Source: DAOTUB01 sp034437455 (GTDB lineage Bacteria; Chloroflexota; Anaerolineae; B4-G1). From it: DNA of 48,734 bases. How positions within the stretch are numbered: the stretch's first letter is position 1; the number at the start of each line of letters is the position of its first letter. Under the pieces are notes generated by a model. It was not told the origin of the DNA and did no database searches. It saw only the letters and a list, made by a program, of their open reading frames with translations. The position numbers and the translations under genes are program-made. The stretch spans positions 1 through 48,734 of the forward strand of contig DAOTUB010000243.1 in the NCBI GenBank assembly GCA_034437455.1, given 5' to 3'. Positions 22,883 to 30,411 of this stretch are shown here, one piece after another.

Positions 22883-23278
22883 TCACCCCCGCTTTAGTAG
22901 ATTCGCAGCGCGGCGCAACAGCTCGGCCGGCGGCACGGGTTTCTCGATATAGTCCTGCACGTCCATCGAAAGGCCCGTCTCCAGCTCGTAGCGGCGATAG
23001 CTGGCGTCTTCGCGCACACTCGTCAGGATCATGATCGGCAGCTTGCGATAGCGGGGTCTTTCCCGCAGGTCGCGCACCACCGCAAAGCCGTCCATGCGCG
23101 GCATCAACAGGTCGAGGATCAGCAGATCAGGAGTCTCCTCCTTGATCGCCTCCATACACTCCAACCCATCGCGAGCCGTGCGCACTTCGTACTCATCCAT
23201 GCTCTCCAATACCGTGGTGATGGCCTCAATGATGTCCGGGTCGTCGTCTACTACCAGAATCTTGAATCGCTCTTCCAC
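22883..23278 (-). CDS. Single-domain response regulator (REC only), first
   Basis: This 131-residue receiver has the acidic pocket VDDDPD (10-15), phospho-acceptor Asp 56 in LILDLLMP, the Thr in ILTSVR and Lys in IEKPVPP. It resembles the next gene closely in length and layout, so the pair probably came from duplication, though sequence identity is only moderate. It lies about 44 bases after metF copy 2. No DNA-binding domain is attached. Confidence 0.92.
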   Translation of the reverse strand: MEERFKILVVDDDPDIIEAITTVLESMDEYEVRTARDGLECMEAIKEETPDLLILDLLMPRMDGFAVVRDLRERPRYRKLPIMILTSVREDASYRRYELETGLSMDVQDYIEKPVPPAELLRRAANLLKRG

Positions 23279-23322
23279 GAGTTTTCCTCCTTTTCAGTAA
23301 TCAGTAGTCAGAAGATGGGTGA

Positions 23323-24240
23323 CTATACAATGGGCCTGGGGTAGAGGCCAGATCGCTCGGTGATCACGGGCACAATCTTCTCCCAGGCGACCGCCATGAT
23401 GTGGACGCCATGAACGCCTTCGATGTCACGCATTTGCTCGATCAGCTCCACGGCGATGTTCACCCCTTCTTCCTTGGCGTCCTCGGCGTCCTCCATGCGC
23501 TTGACCATTTCGTTGGGAACCGTCAAACCGGCGACGTAATCGCGCATGTAGCGCGCCATACCGGCTGATTTCATGGGGATAATGCCGGCCAGGATGTACA
23601 CCTGCTCGTGCAAGCCCCGGTCGCGCACCATTTCCATGTACTGGGAGAACCGCTCCACGTCAAAGATACCCTGCGTCTGGATGAAATCTACGCCAGCGCG
23701 CACCTTTTTCTCCAGGCGTAGGGGGCGAAACTCGAAGGGATCGGCAAAGGGATTGGCCGCCGCGCCGATGAACATGGGCGCGCCGCCCGAGACCTTGTCG
23801 CCGCTGAGGAACTGGGCGTCGTCCCGCATGCGCTTGACCATCTGGATGAGCTGCATCGAGTCAATGTCGTGCACGTTCTTTGCTTCGGGATGATTGCCAA
23901 ACTTTTGATGGTCGCCCGAAAGACAGAGCAAGTTGCCCACTCCCAGCGCCACCGCCCCCAGAATCTCCGACTGCATGGCGATGCGGTTGCGGTCGCGACA
24001 CGTCATCTGCATCACCGGATCGAGTCCGACCTCCTTGATGATGGCGCTGGCGGCCACACTGGACATCCGCACCACGGCCGTCTGGTTATCGGTAATGTTG
24101 GCCGCGTCTACATAGTTCCTGAGGATCTCGGCGTGACGACGGACAAAGTCGGCGCTGGTGCCTTTGGGCGGCCCTAACTCGCCCGTGACGGCAAAATGCC
24201 CCTCTGTCAGCACCTTTTCTAAATTTGTTCCACTTTTCAT
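23323..24240 (-). CDS. metF: 5,10-methylenetetrahydrofolate reductase (MetF), copy 2
   Basis: This 305-residue TIM-barrel protein has the same signature blocks as copy 1: FAVTGELGPPKGTS, MTCRDRNRIAMQSE, LCLSGDHQKFGNHP and GIIPMKSAGMARYM. It has a slightly longer C-terminus ending in a YPRP motif. AAGGA lies ten bases before the ATG. Copies 1 and 2 differ widely, so they are old paralogues that may partner different MetV proteins (copy 1 at 20895, copy 2 at 26935). This copy lies between a histidine kinase and two response regulators. Confidence 0.93.
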   Translation of the reverse strand: MKSGTNLEKVLTEGHFAVTGELGPPKGTSADFVRRHAEILRNYVDAANITDNQTAVVRMSSVAASAIIKEVGLDPVMQMTCRDRNRIAMQSEILGAVALGVGNLLCLSGDHQKFGNHPEAKNVHDIDSMQLIQMVKRMRDDAQFLSGDKVSGGAPMFIGAAANPFADPFEFRPLRLEKKVRAGVDFIQTQGIFDVERFSQYMEMVRDRGLHEQVYILAGIIPMKSAGMARYMRDYVAGLTVPNEMVKRMEDAEDAKEEGVNIAVELIEQMRDIEGVHGVHIMAVAWEKIVPVITERSGLYPRPIV

Positions 24241-24295
24241 AGTACATTATCCTTTCTGGGAAGTATACACCTTTTCAACGATATTCGCCATTCCA

Positions 24296-25462
24296 TTATT
24301 CAGCAAATGGCGTGTCTTGTTCTTCCAGCGACGACGGATCGCGCGGCAACACCACGGTGAACCGCGTGCCCGCCTTGCCTTCTTCATAAGGGCTTTCGAC
24401 CCAGATGCGCCCTCGATGGGCATCCACGATCTTTTTGGCGATGGAAAGCCCCAAGCCAGCTCCACTCACGTCCCCCACGTTGCGCGCCCGGAAAAAGTCC
24501 TCAAAGATGTGCTCCTGTTCTTCAGGGGGGATACCGATCCCCTCGTCGCTCACCTCGGCCCACACCTCGTCATCCGTCTCCCAGGAACGGAACGTGATGG
24601 TGCTTCCTGGAGGCGAAAACTTGATGGCGTTGTTGAGCAGGTTGGTGAGCACCTGGCGTATCCGCTGCGGAGAGCCCACCATCTCTTTGAACTCTGGCGG
24701 CGCCTCCACCTGGATCTCGACCCCTTTCTCTTTGGCCTCCAGTTGCGTATCCTCGATCGAGCGGTCGCCTGCCTCACGGGGATCAAAGCGCACAAACTCG
24801 GCCTGGATCTGCTCGGGCCGCATGCGGGCCAGGTCGAGCAGGCCGCTGATGAGCCCGGTGAGATCGTGGATGCGCAGCACGCTCCGCTCCAACATGCGCT
24901 CCTGCTTTTCGGTCATTTCCCCGGTAAAACCGCCCAGCATCACCTGCAAGTAGTTCTCCACGGCGGCCAGCGGGGCTTTTAACTCGTGCGAGACGATGGA
25001 AAGGAAATAAGTCAGCATATCGGTCATGTCTTTTAGCCGCGCGCCGACCATTTTGGCGACGCCGCTCATGAGCCTGCAAGCCGTCTCAGGATTCCGGGCC
25101 ATAAAATCCTGGAGCACCTCCACGTCGAAGGTGATGAACCGGCACGGCTCCAGACAGACACAAGAGAGCGTAAAGATATACGGCTCCACCAGCGCAGACC
25201 AACCCACCGCATCCCCTGGACCGACGATGCTCACGTTGGCCCGGCGCACCGAACCATGACTCCCCATCTGGATGCGCTTGTCCAGCGCCACCTTGCCGAG
25301 CAACACCAACCGCAACTTGTCGGCCGGGTCGCCCTCGTTGGCAAAGACTTTTCCCTCTTTGCATTTCTCGATCTCGCAGATCCCCGCCAGCTCGGCCAGA
25401 TCTTGCTGGGGAAGATGCTCCAGCAGAGGGAACCATTTCAACGTCTCGGCAGTAACCATCAT
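24296..25462 (-). CDS. Histidine kinase with N-terminal cyclic-nucleotide-binding domain
   Basis: This 388-residue soluble kinase has a Crp-like cNMP-binding domain (about residues 10-130, with NEGDPADKL and the glycine-rich VGPGDAVGW). A dimerisation helix follows with phospho-acceptor His 159 in FLSIVSHELKAP, then a HATPase_c domain with LNNAIKFS (N box), DEGIGIP (G1) and GAGLGLSIAKKI (G2). cAMP is a reasonable ligand, but the Arg that contacts the cyclic phosphate is not obvious, so other ligands or a redox role are possible. The start overlaps the stop of the membrane kinase by four bases (ATGA). It probably phosphorylates the two nearby receivers. Confidence 0.9.
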   Translation of the reverse strand: MMVTAETLKWFPLLEHLPQQDLAELAGICEIEKCKEGKVFANEGDPADKLRLVLLGKVALDKRIQMGSHGSVRRANVSIVGPGDAVGWSALVEPYIFTLSCVCLEPCRFITFDVEVLQDFMARNPETACRLMSGVAKMVGARLKDMTDMLTYFLSIVSHELKAPLAAVENYLQVMLGGFTGEMTEKQERMLERSVLRIHDLTGLISGLLDLARMRPEQIQAEFVRFDPREAGDRSIEDTQLEAKEKGVEIQVEAPPEFKEMVGSPQRIRQVLTNLLNNAIKFSPPGSTITFRSWETDDEVWAEVSDEGIGIPPEEQEHIFEDFFRARNVGDVSGAGLGLSIAKKIVDAHRGRIWVESPYEEGKAGTRFTVVLPRDPSSLEEQDTPFAE

Positions 25463-26898
25463 ACACCCCCCTCACTATCCCCGACATCCTGCACTTCATC
25501 TGGCAGCGACGTTTGCAGCGTCAATGAAAAGCGACTACCTCTCTCTTTTCCTTCGGCGTCCTCATAATAGGGACTTTCGACCCACAGCTCCCCCTCGTGA
25601 ACCTCGACGATCTTGCGGGCCGTGCTGAGACCCAGACCCGCGCCCGGCACGAATTCTTTGCGCCGCGCTCGAAAATAGTCCTCGAAAATGTGGGGCATGT
25701 ACAGGGTCGGGATACCCGGCCCGGTGTCCTCCACGTCAACTCGTATCTCATCTTCGCCCTGCTGATACACTTTGAGCACCACCTCTCCCTTGCGCGGAGA
25801 GAACTTGACCGCATTGTCGAGCAGATTGGTGATGACCTGCTGCAACCGGCGAGGCGCCGCGTGCAATGGCGGCAACTGCTTGGGCAACTCGACTCGCAGT
25901 GCGATCTCCTTCTCCTCTGCTCTGACTCGCACGTCCTCAAGCGACTGCTGCACGGTATCGATCAGCGACATGTGCTCCATTTCTTCCAGGATGCGTTCTG
26001 GGGCAAGCTGCGATACGTCCAGGAAATCGTTGATCATCCGCGTCAATTCCATGACGCGGACGTTCGCTCGCTCCATCCAACGGCGCTGCTTCTCGTTGAC
26101 CTCGCCGACAAAGCCATCCAGGATCGCTTGCAGATAGTTGGCCACCACCGCCAGCGGCGTCTTGAGATCGTGCGAGGCCAATCCCAGGAAAAAGACGCGC
26201 ATACGATCCAGTTCATCGAGTTTCCTGGCCGTCGCCTCCAATTCTCGCTCCTTGGCCCGCGCCTGCTGCTCCCACTGACGTCGCAACTCGGCCACGATGG
26301 CCGTCGCTCCCGCCGTCAAGACGATGAGGGTGGCAGCGAAACTCACCAACACCGCCGCCACGTATCCCTGCTCCTGGTAAAGATCCGGCGGTACGAACCC
26401 CTCCAGATGAACGTGGGGCAGCCAGCCCAAGAACTCGGTACCGACCAGCAGTACGAACAAACCTATCGCCAGTCCCATCACCCTGTAGGCATCCCGGCGG
26501 CTGAGCATCATGCTGCCAAAACCGACGTGGAAAAGATAGAACATGAAAAACGGCGACTCAATCCCACCAATAAAATGCAACAGCACGGTCAACGCAACGA
26601 GGTCAACGATGACCTGGGTGAAGGCAAAGTTTCTCCCCCAGCGCATTCTGGTCTCAGACTCGCGGGGGTATTGCCTGTACTTTTGTTGCCAGATGGTAAA
26701 GAGCACATTATAAAAAGCAATGACCAGGGCGATACTCAGCACCGGAAACAGCGGCACGCCGATGCCCAGCGCGAAACGGGCTACCAACGTCCCCAGCAGC
26801 ACCGCGCCAACAGCCAGCCAGCGCAACTGGACGTACTGTCGCAGCCAGCGCAACAAACCTAGTTCGGCAAACGGTACTCCTGCCCCCTTGCCCTCCAT
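25459..26898 (-). CDS. Membrane-bound histidine kinase with six-helix sensor
   Basis: This 479-residue kinase has six predicted membrane helices in residues 25-205, in a MASE-like layout without a large extracytoplasmic loop, then a coiled linker (about 205-230). HisKA has the acceptor His 243 in FLGLASHDLKTP and HATPase_c has LLDNAVKFS, DTGPGIP and GAGLGLSTARKI. The sensor could detect a membrane signal such as quinone redox state or a partner membrane protein, possibly the opsin; this is inference. It is translationally coupled to the cNMP-domain kinase. Confidence 0.92.
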   Translation of the reverse strand: MEGKGAGVPFAELGLLRWLRQYVQLRWLAVGAVLLGTLVARFALGIGVPLFPVLSIALVIAFYNVLFTIWQQKYRQYPRESETRMRWGRNFAFTQVIVDLVALTVLLHFIGGIESPFFMFYLFHVGFGSMMLSRRDAYRVMGLAIGLFVLLVGTEFLGWLPHVHLEGFVPPDLYQEQGYVAAVLVSFAATLIVLTAGATAIVAELRRQWEQQARAKERELEATARKLDELDRMRVFFLGLASHDLKTPLAVVANYLQAILDGFVGEVNEKQRRWMERANVRVMELTRMINDFLDVSQLAPERILEEMEHMSLIDTVQQSLEDVRVRAEEKEIALRVELPKQLPPLHAAPRRLQQVITNLLDNAVKFSPRKGEVVLKVYQQGEDEIRVDVEDTGPGIPTLYMPHIFEDYFRARRKEFVPGAGLGLSTARKIVEVHEGELWVESPYYEDAEGKERGSRFSLTLQTSLPDEVQDVGDSEGGV

Positions 26899-26934
26899 CT
26901 GACCTGTCTCCTGAAAATGAGCCAGCTCCTTCTT

Positions 26935-27615
26935 CTATTCCTCAGCCGCCAACCGCAGATCCTCGCGCACGATCTTGCGCGGGCCGCCATCGCGGCTACT
27001 CGACCAGTTCTTGGGAGGCTGAATCTCGAGCAACAGCTCCTCCCTCCCTAGCGCGCGCAGCCGCTCCCAGATCAGGTGCCAGGCGCAGGGAACGTCCGGA
27101 TCGATCTCGCACACCCCATTCTGAGAGCCGCCACAAGGCCCGTTGAGCAGTTGCTTGGAACAACGGGCGATAGGACAGATCCCAGCGGTGAGACCCAGGA
27201 TGCAGTCGCCGCAAGCCTGGCAGCGCTCCTCCCACACCCCCTGCTCCACCGGCAGGCTCAGCGACGTGGTATTGACGCCGGGCAGGGTGACAAGTTCGGG
27301 AAAGCGCTCGTTCATCGCTTGCACGCCGATGCCACAGGCCAGGCTGAGGACCGCGTCGTACTCCTTCAACCGCTCTCCCAACGGGTCAATGTACTCCCAC
27401 TCACACTGGCGCTGTACTGTGACCTCGTCCACCTCCAGCGGATGACCATCTAGCTTGCTCTTCATCCGCAACTCCGAGGCCAGAATGCCGACCTCTTTCT
27501 CGCCGCCGGCAAAGCAGACGGTCACGCAGGTGCCGCACCCCGCGACCAACACCTTCTCGGCGTCGCCCAAAAGTCCCATAATTTCTTCCAGCGATTTTTG
27601 TTCACCAACGATCAT
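26935..27615 (-). CDS. metV: MetV-type methylenetetrahydrofolate reductase subunit, copy 2
   Basis: This 226-residue paralogue of the MetV at 20895 has AGCGTCVTV at the N-terminal part and CQACGDCIL, GICPIARCSKQ, NGPCGGSQNGVCEI and CAW in the Cys-rich end. GGAGG lies seven bases before the ATG at 27615. It is the first gene downstream of the Sec-type MvhD and repeat region, and upstream of the kinase pair, so MetV2 and MetF2 flank the two kinases. Confidence 0.9.
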   Translation of the reverse strand: MIVGEQKSLEEIMGLLGDAEKVLVAGCGTCVTVCFAGGEKEVGILASELRMKSKLDGHPLEVDEVTVQRQCEWEYIDPLGERLKEYDAVLSLACGIGVQAMNERFPELVTLPGVNTTSLSLPVEQGVWEERCQACGDCILGLTAGICPIARCSKQLLNGPCGGSQNGVCEIDPDVPCAWHLIWERLRALGREELLLEIQPPKNWSSSRDGGPRKIVREDLRLAAEE

Positions 27616-27631
27616 CAAAACCTCCTAGTAG

Positions 27632-27859
27632 ACAATTAACAATGAACAATGAGACAATGAGCAATGGACAATTAGGGCTCGTCATTGCGCCCTATTGTGA
27701 TTCATTGTCATCGACCTGTTTTACTGCGGGAGCTCCGACGTGCACTTTCGACAACGTTCGCTCCTGAATATCAAACTTTTGCCTATCCTTCACCATTCAT
27801 CTTTCCTTCGGTTCATTGCTTCATTGCTCATTGCTCCATTGTTCATTGTTCATTGTTAA
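27632..27859. repeat. AACAATG/CATTGTT heptamer arrays in opposite orientation
   Basis: Array 1 (27632-27675) is written AACAATGAACAATG with variants; array 2 (27811-27859) is the inverse, TTCATTG with variants. They flank 135 bases with no gene that I can support, and together make a long inverted repeat. Array 2 supplies the last codons and the stop of the Sec-type MvhD gene (NNEQ then TGA). The same heptamer is found beside the other two mvhD genes. Confidence 0.75.
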
Positions 27860-28265
27860 GCGGGTTGGGGCCTAGCTCCCGCACTTTTTCCGTCACCTCT
27901 GTCACGGCCTCGGCGAACTGCGCGCCCATCGCCGCGGACACGTTCACCATCACAATTCGCTCTCCGCCCAGCCCGATCTCGTCGAGCAATCCAGCAACGT
28001 ACTTGACCCTTCGCTTGGCATCGATATTACCTTCCAGGTAATGGCAATCGCCCTCCAGTCAGCCGGCCACCATCACGCCGTCCACGCCACGCTCGAAAGC
28101 GTGGAGGACCTCCGTCACCTCCACCCGGCCCGAACACGGCACCTCGACGATGCGCACAGAGGGCGGGTATTGAATGCGCATCCCTCCCGCCAGGTCAGCG
28201 GCGGCGTAGGCGCAATGGCGGCAACAAAAGGCCAGGATCTTGGGTTCAAATTGTGCGTCGTTCAT
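27843..28265 (-). CDS. mvhD: MvhD-type hydrogenase delta subunit with predicted selenocysteine
   Basis: Read through one in-frame TGA (28061-28059) this is a 140-residue MvhD, the small [2Fe-2S] protein that passes electrons from a donor to HdrA. The cluster ligands are at 15, 18, 44, 69 and 74. The MvhD at 48275 has Cys at exactly these five positions; here position 69 is TGA. Downstream codons continue the family pattern (LEGDCHYLEGN) to a normal C-terminus LGPNPL. A hairpin of bacterial SECIS type starts 16 bases after the TGA. AGGAG lies seven bases before the ATG. Archaeal VhuD, a relative, is a known selenoprotein. A nonsense mutation is the alternative. Confidence 0.8.
28026..28061 (-). 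promoter_or_regulatory. UGA codon and SECIS-like hairpin
   Basis: After the TGA at 28061-28059, ATTACCT pairs with AGGTAAT (28042-28036 with 28032-28026), a perfect 7-bp stem with apical GGA, or a 6-bp stem with loop TGGAA. The loop G lies 23 bases after the TGA, within the range known for bacterial SECIS elements, which need a G at the loop start. A lower CGAT/ATCG pairing is separated by a small bulge. Confidence 0.7.
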
Positions 28266-28312
28266 AGTCGGACTCCTGATAGAATGTGAAAACATCGCTG
28301 CCATTCGATCTC

Positions 28313-29023
28313 TCAAACGCCCCGCAAAACGTCCTGGGTAAACCGTTCGGCCTGAGTGCAGACGCGCTGCACCGTGTCCCAGGCATCGGCGATATTCAAA
28401 GTCACTCTTTCGTAATCACGCCGGTGCTTTTTGATCCTGCCACTGGTACGTTCGAGCAGTTTGCCGTATTCTTGGAGTGTCAGTCGATAACCTGGATGAT
28501 CTCGTCCTGACCGAAGGCATTCATAATCCTCTCGGTCGCACAGGTCATCCTCGGGAAAGAGACCTGCAAAGGTCCAGCTTTCGGTATCCTGGGCAGGAAT
28601 TGCCATAACAATCTGTGGTGGAAGTGAATAGCACTGCAACCAGCATTTAACAACCTGACGGATTTTGTCCACCGTTGCGCCAACCGGAGGGCACGGCTGT
28701 TGTACGTCCAAAACTGGCTCATCCTCTTCCTGCTGTAGATCATGCTCATAGGCGATATCCGCATCCACGTGAATGACCAACAGGTCAAACGGCGGACCGG
28801 CGCTGCCGGAGATCAGTCTATCCAGGCTTGAACCTGAGCGTTTCCAGGTTTGGCGGCACCAACGACGCACACCTTTCCACCCTGTACCTGTCGCGCCAAA
28901 CGTCGGGGTGGGTTGCAAAGGAAAATAGCGGTGTTCCGCAGGATCGCCAGGTAGTAATCTGTCCAACACCGCTTCCAACACCAACCGGTCTGTGGGGCCT
29001 TCTACGACTGTTGCAATGTTCAT
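28313..29023 (-). CDS. TOPRIM-like DUF4276-type protein, partner of an AAA ATPase
   Basis: This 236-residue protein has a TOPRIM-like pattern: VVEGPTDRLVLEAV at the N-terminus with the catalytic-type Glu, DLLVIHVDAD with the DxD pair, and PAQDTESW. Such proteins (DUF4276, and the related DUF4435 and OLD families) pair with ATPases in two-gene phage-defence and nuclease systems. GGGGGAGG lies just before the ATG. It follows the ATPase gene by about 19 bases. Nuclease activity is inferred from the motif order only. Confidence 0.75.
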   Translation of the reverse strand: MNIATVVEGPTDRLVLEAVLDRLLPGDPAEHRYFPLQPTPTFGATGTGWKGVRRWCRQTWKRSGSSLDRLISGSAGPPFDLLVIHVDADIAYEHDLQQEEDEPVLDVQQPCPPVGATVDKIRQVVKCWLQCYSLPPQIVMAIPAQDTESWTFAGLFPEDDLCDREDYECLRSGRDHPGYRLTLQEYGKLLERTSGRIKKHRRDYERVTLNIADAWDTVQRVCTQAERFTQDVLRGV

Positions 29024-29042
29024 CCCGCCTCCCCCACGCGGA

Positions 29043-30197
29043 TTAGAAAATGTCTGGAGCGCCGCCTAGACGCCCCATAACCCACAAGTTCGAGAGGGAT
29101 AACCCCTCCTGAGTGGCCTTGATGATCTCGTCAGAAACCTCTACCCGATCTATACGGGTAGCACCCCGCCGATCTCGCTCCACGGTGAAAAGACGAATAC
29201 GGTCATCGCTCAAATCCAGGCCGTCCAGGACGAGCGGGTTATGTGTCGTCAACAATGCCTGCCGCGCCGGGATTGCTTCTAGTATCTGCCGGCAAAAGAG
29301 CCGTACTGTCGCGCGAGCCAGTCGAGGGTGCATAGCCTGGTCCCAGTTTTCGACGGCGAAGAAACGCGGCGACCGGGGGTGAAGAGCCAACACCAGGGCA
29401 AACAACAAGTATAATGCCCCCTCACTGGCGTCGCCTGCGGAAAGACGGTTACGTTCCTTGCCCATCCAGTGATCGGTAAATCTAATGATGTGGCGCATAG
29501 TGGGAACGACGGGCGATACGATCTCGCGAGACGGCGGTACGACGGCGATCTCATCCACCCAGTCCAAGAGTTGCAATAGATCGTCCAGGTCGAGCTCTCC
29601 AAATGCGCCTTGCTTTTCATCCAACAGTTCAGCGACCGCTTCGGCCAATTGCCCTCCCGCGAGGCCAACCGGTTCCCGCTGTGTGATATCTGTCGACTTT
29701 CCCTGCAATGCCGAGGTGTCTGGTGCAAAGATCGCATAATCAGCCAGAACGCGCTGAAGGTCGCTCGCACTCTCTGCACCCTCGGGAACGTGGCGGTTAA
29801 AATCAGTGTACAGCGGCCACTCATCCCCATCGCTGAACTTGAGCGTCACTTTAAATGGATCTTGCCTATCCGATTCCGGCTCATTGGGAAATCGCGCCCG
29901 GCACTCAACGATCTGGCCGTCTCCACGCCAGACCGCTCGCAATACGACAGCCTTCACATCATCTCCATCTTCGAAAGAAGAGGTAATCAGCGCCGCCGTA
30001 GGGGGACGAACGCCGCGTCGCAATAGAGCCTGGCCATCGACGTAACCACTCATCGCAGCCCCCAGGAGTCCAATGGCCTCGAGGAAGTTGGTTTTGCCGC
30101 TGCCGTTGGCGCCGATGAATACGTTGACGCGGCCCAACGCCAAGCCCTGGACGTTTTTGAGCGATTTGAAACCCTGTACTGTGATTTGAGTTAACAT
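29043..30197 (-). CDS. AAA-type (RecF/OLD-like) ATPase
   Basis: This 384-residue ABC/SMC-class ATPase starts FKSLKNVQGLALGRVNVFIGANGSGKTN, with Walker A at 29-36. The signature-like SAGDASEGALYL and a Walker B variant FAVENWDQAMHP come late, followed by the H-loop LLTTHNPLVLDG. It lacks a nuclease domain of its own; the TOPRIM-like partner could supply it, as in PARIS- or OLD-type defence pairs. AGAGG lies six bases before the ATG. It interrupts the redox gene run, as a mobile defence island would. Confidence 0.85.
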   Translation of the reverse strand: MLTQITVQGFKSLKNVQGLALGRVNVFIGANGSGKTNFLEAIGLLGAAMSGYVDGQALLRRGVRPPTAALITSSFEDGDDVKAVVLRAVWRGDGQIVECRARFPNEPESDRQDPFKVTLKFSDGDEWPLYTDFNRHVPEGAESASDLQRVLADYAIFAPDTSALQGKSTDITQREPVGLAGGQLAEAVAELLDEKQGAFGELDLDDLLQLLDWVDEIAVVPPSREIVSPVVPTMRHIIRFTDHWMGKERNRLSAGDASEGALYLLFALVLALHPRSPRFFAVENWDQAMHPRLARATVRLFCRQILEAIPARQALLTTHNPLVLDGLDLSDDRIRLFTVERDRRGATRIDRVEVSDEIIKATQEGLSLSNLWVMGRLGGAPDIF

Positions 30198-30207
30198 AGT
30201 TTGCCTC

Positions 30208-30363
30208 TCAGAAGGGGATTGTCATCAGCATCCAGCCAACGAGGTATACCAACCACTGCACTTCTGTCCATTGGCTCGGCTGTACCGTCTCCATCTCCAC
30301 GGCTGCCCCCATCAGGGCAACCAGAACCAGCGACGTAACCAGTAAGTAACTTATACGCTTCAT
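30208..30363 (-). CDS. Small two-helix membrane protein upstream of the ATPase
   Basis: This 51-residue ORF has AAGG five to six bases before the ATG. Two hydrophobic segments (about residues 4-20 and 33-50) are joined by a short acidic-polar loop. It lies 10 bases before the ATPase ATG and ends just before its ribosome site, so it is probably translated from the same mRNA. It is not in a known family that I recognise. It could be a membrane effector of the defence-like pair or an unrelated leader protein. Confidence 0.55.
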   Translation of the reverse strand: MKRISYLLVTSLVLVALMGAAVEMETVQPSQWTEVQWLVYLVGWMLMTIPF

Positions 30364-30411
30364 TTTTACCTTCTCGTGAATTGACAAACGTTAGCTATGC
30401 CGCAACTGGCT

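Noticed and set aside
27632..27859. CATTGTT arrays considered as CRISPR or as an origin iteron set
   Set aside because: Units are seven bases with no spacers, and no dnaA, parAB or rep gene is near.
28059..28316. A short 85-residue ORF taken as a truncated or pseudogene MvhD
   Set aside because: Reading through TGA keeps family conservation to the natural C-terminus and the ligand spacing; a SECIS-like hairpin follows. A decayed gene would be expected to lose both.
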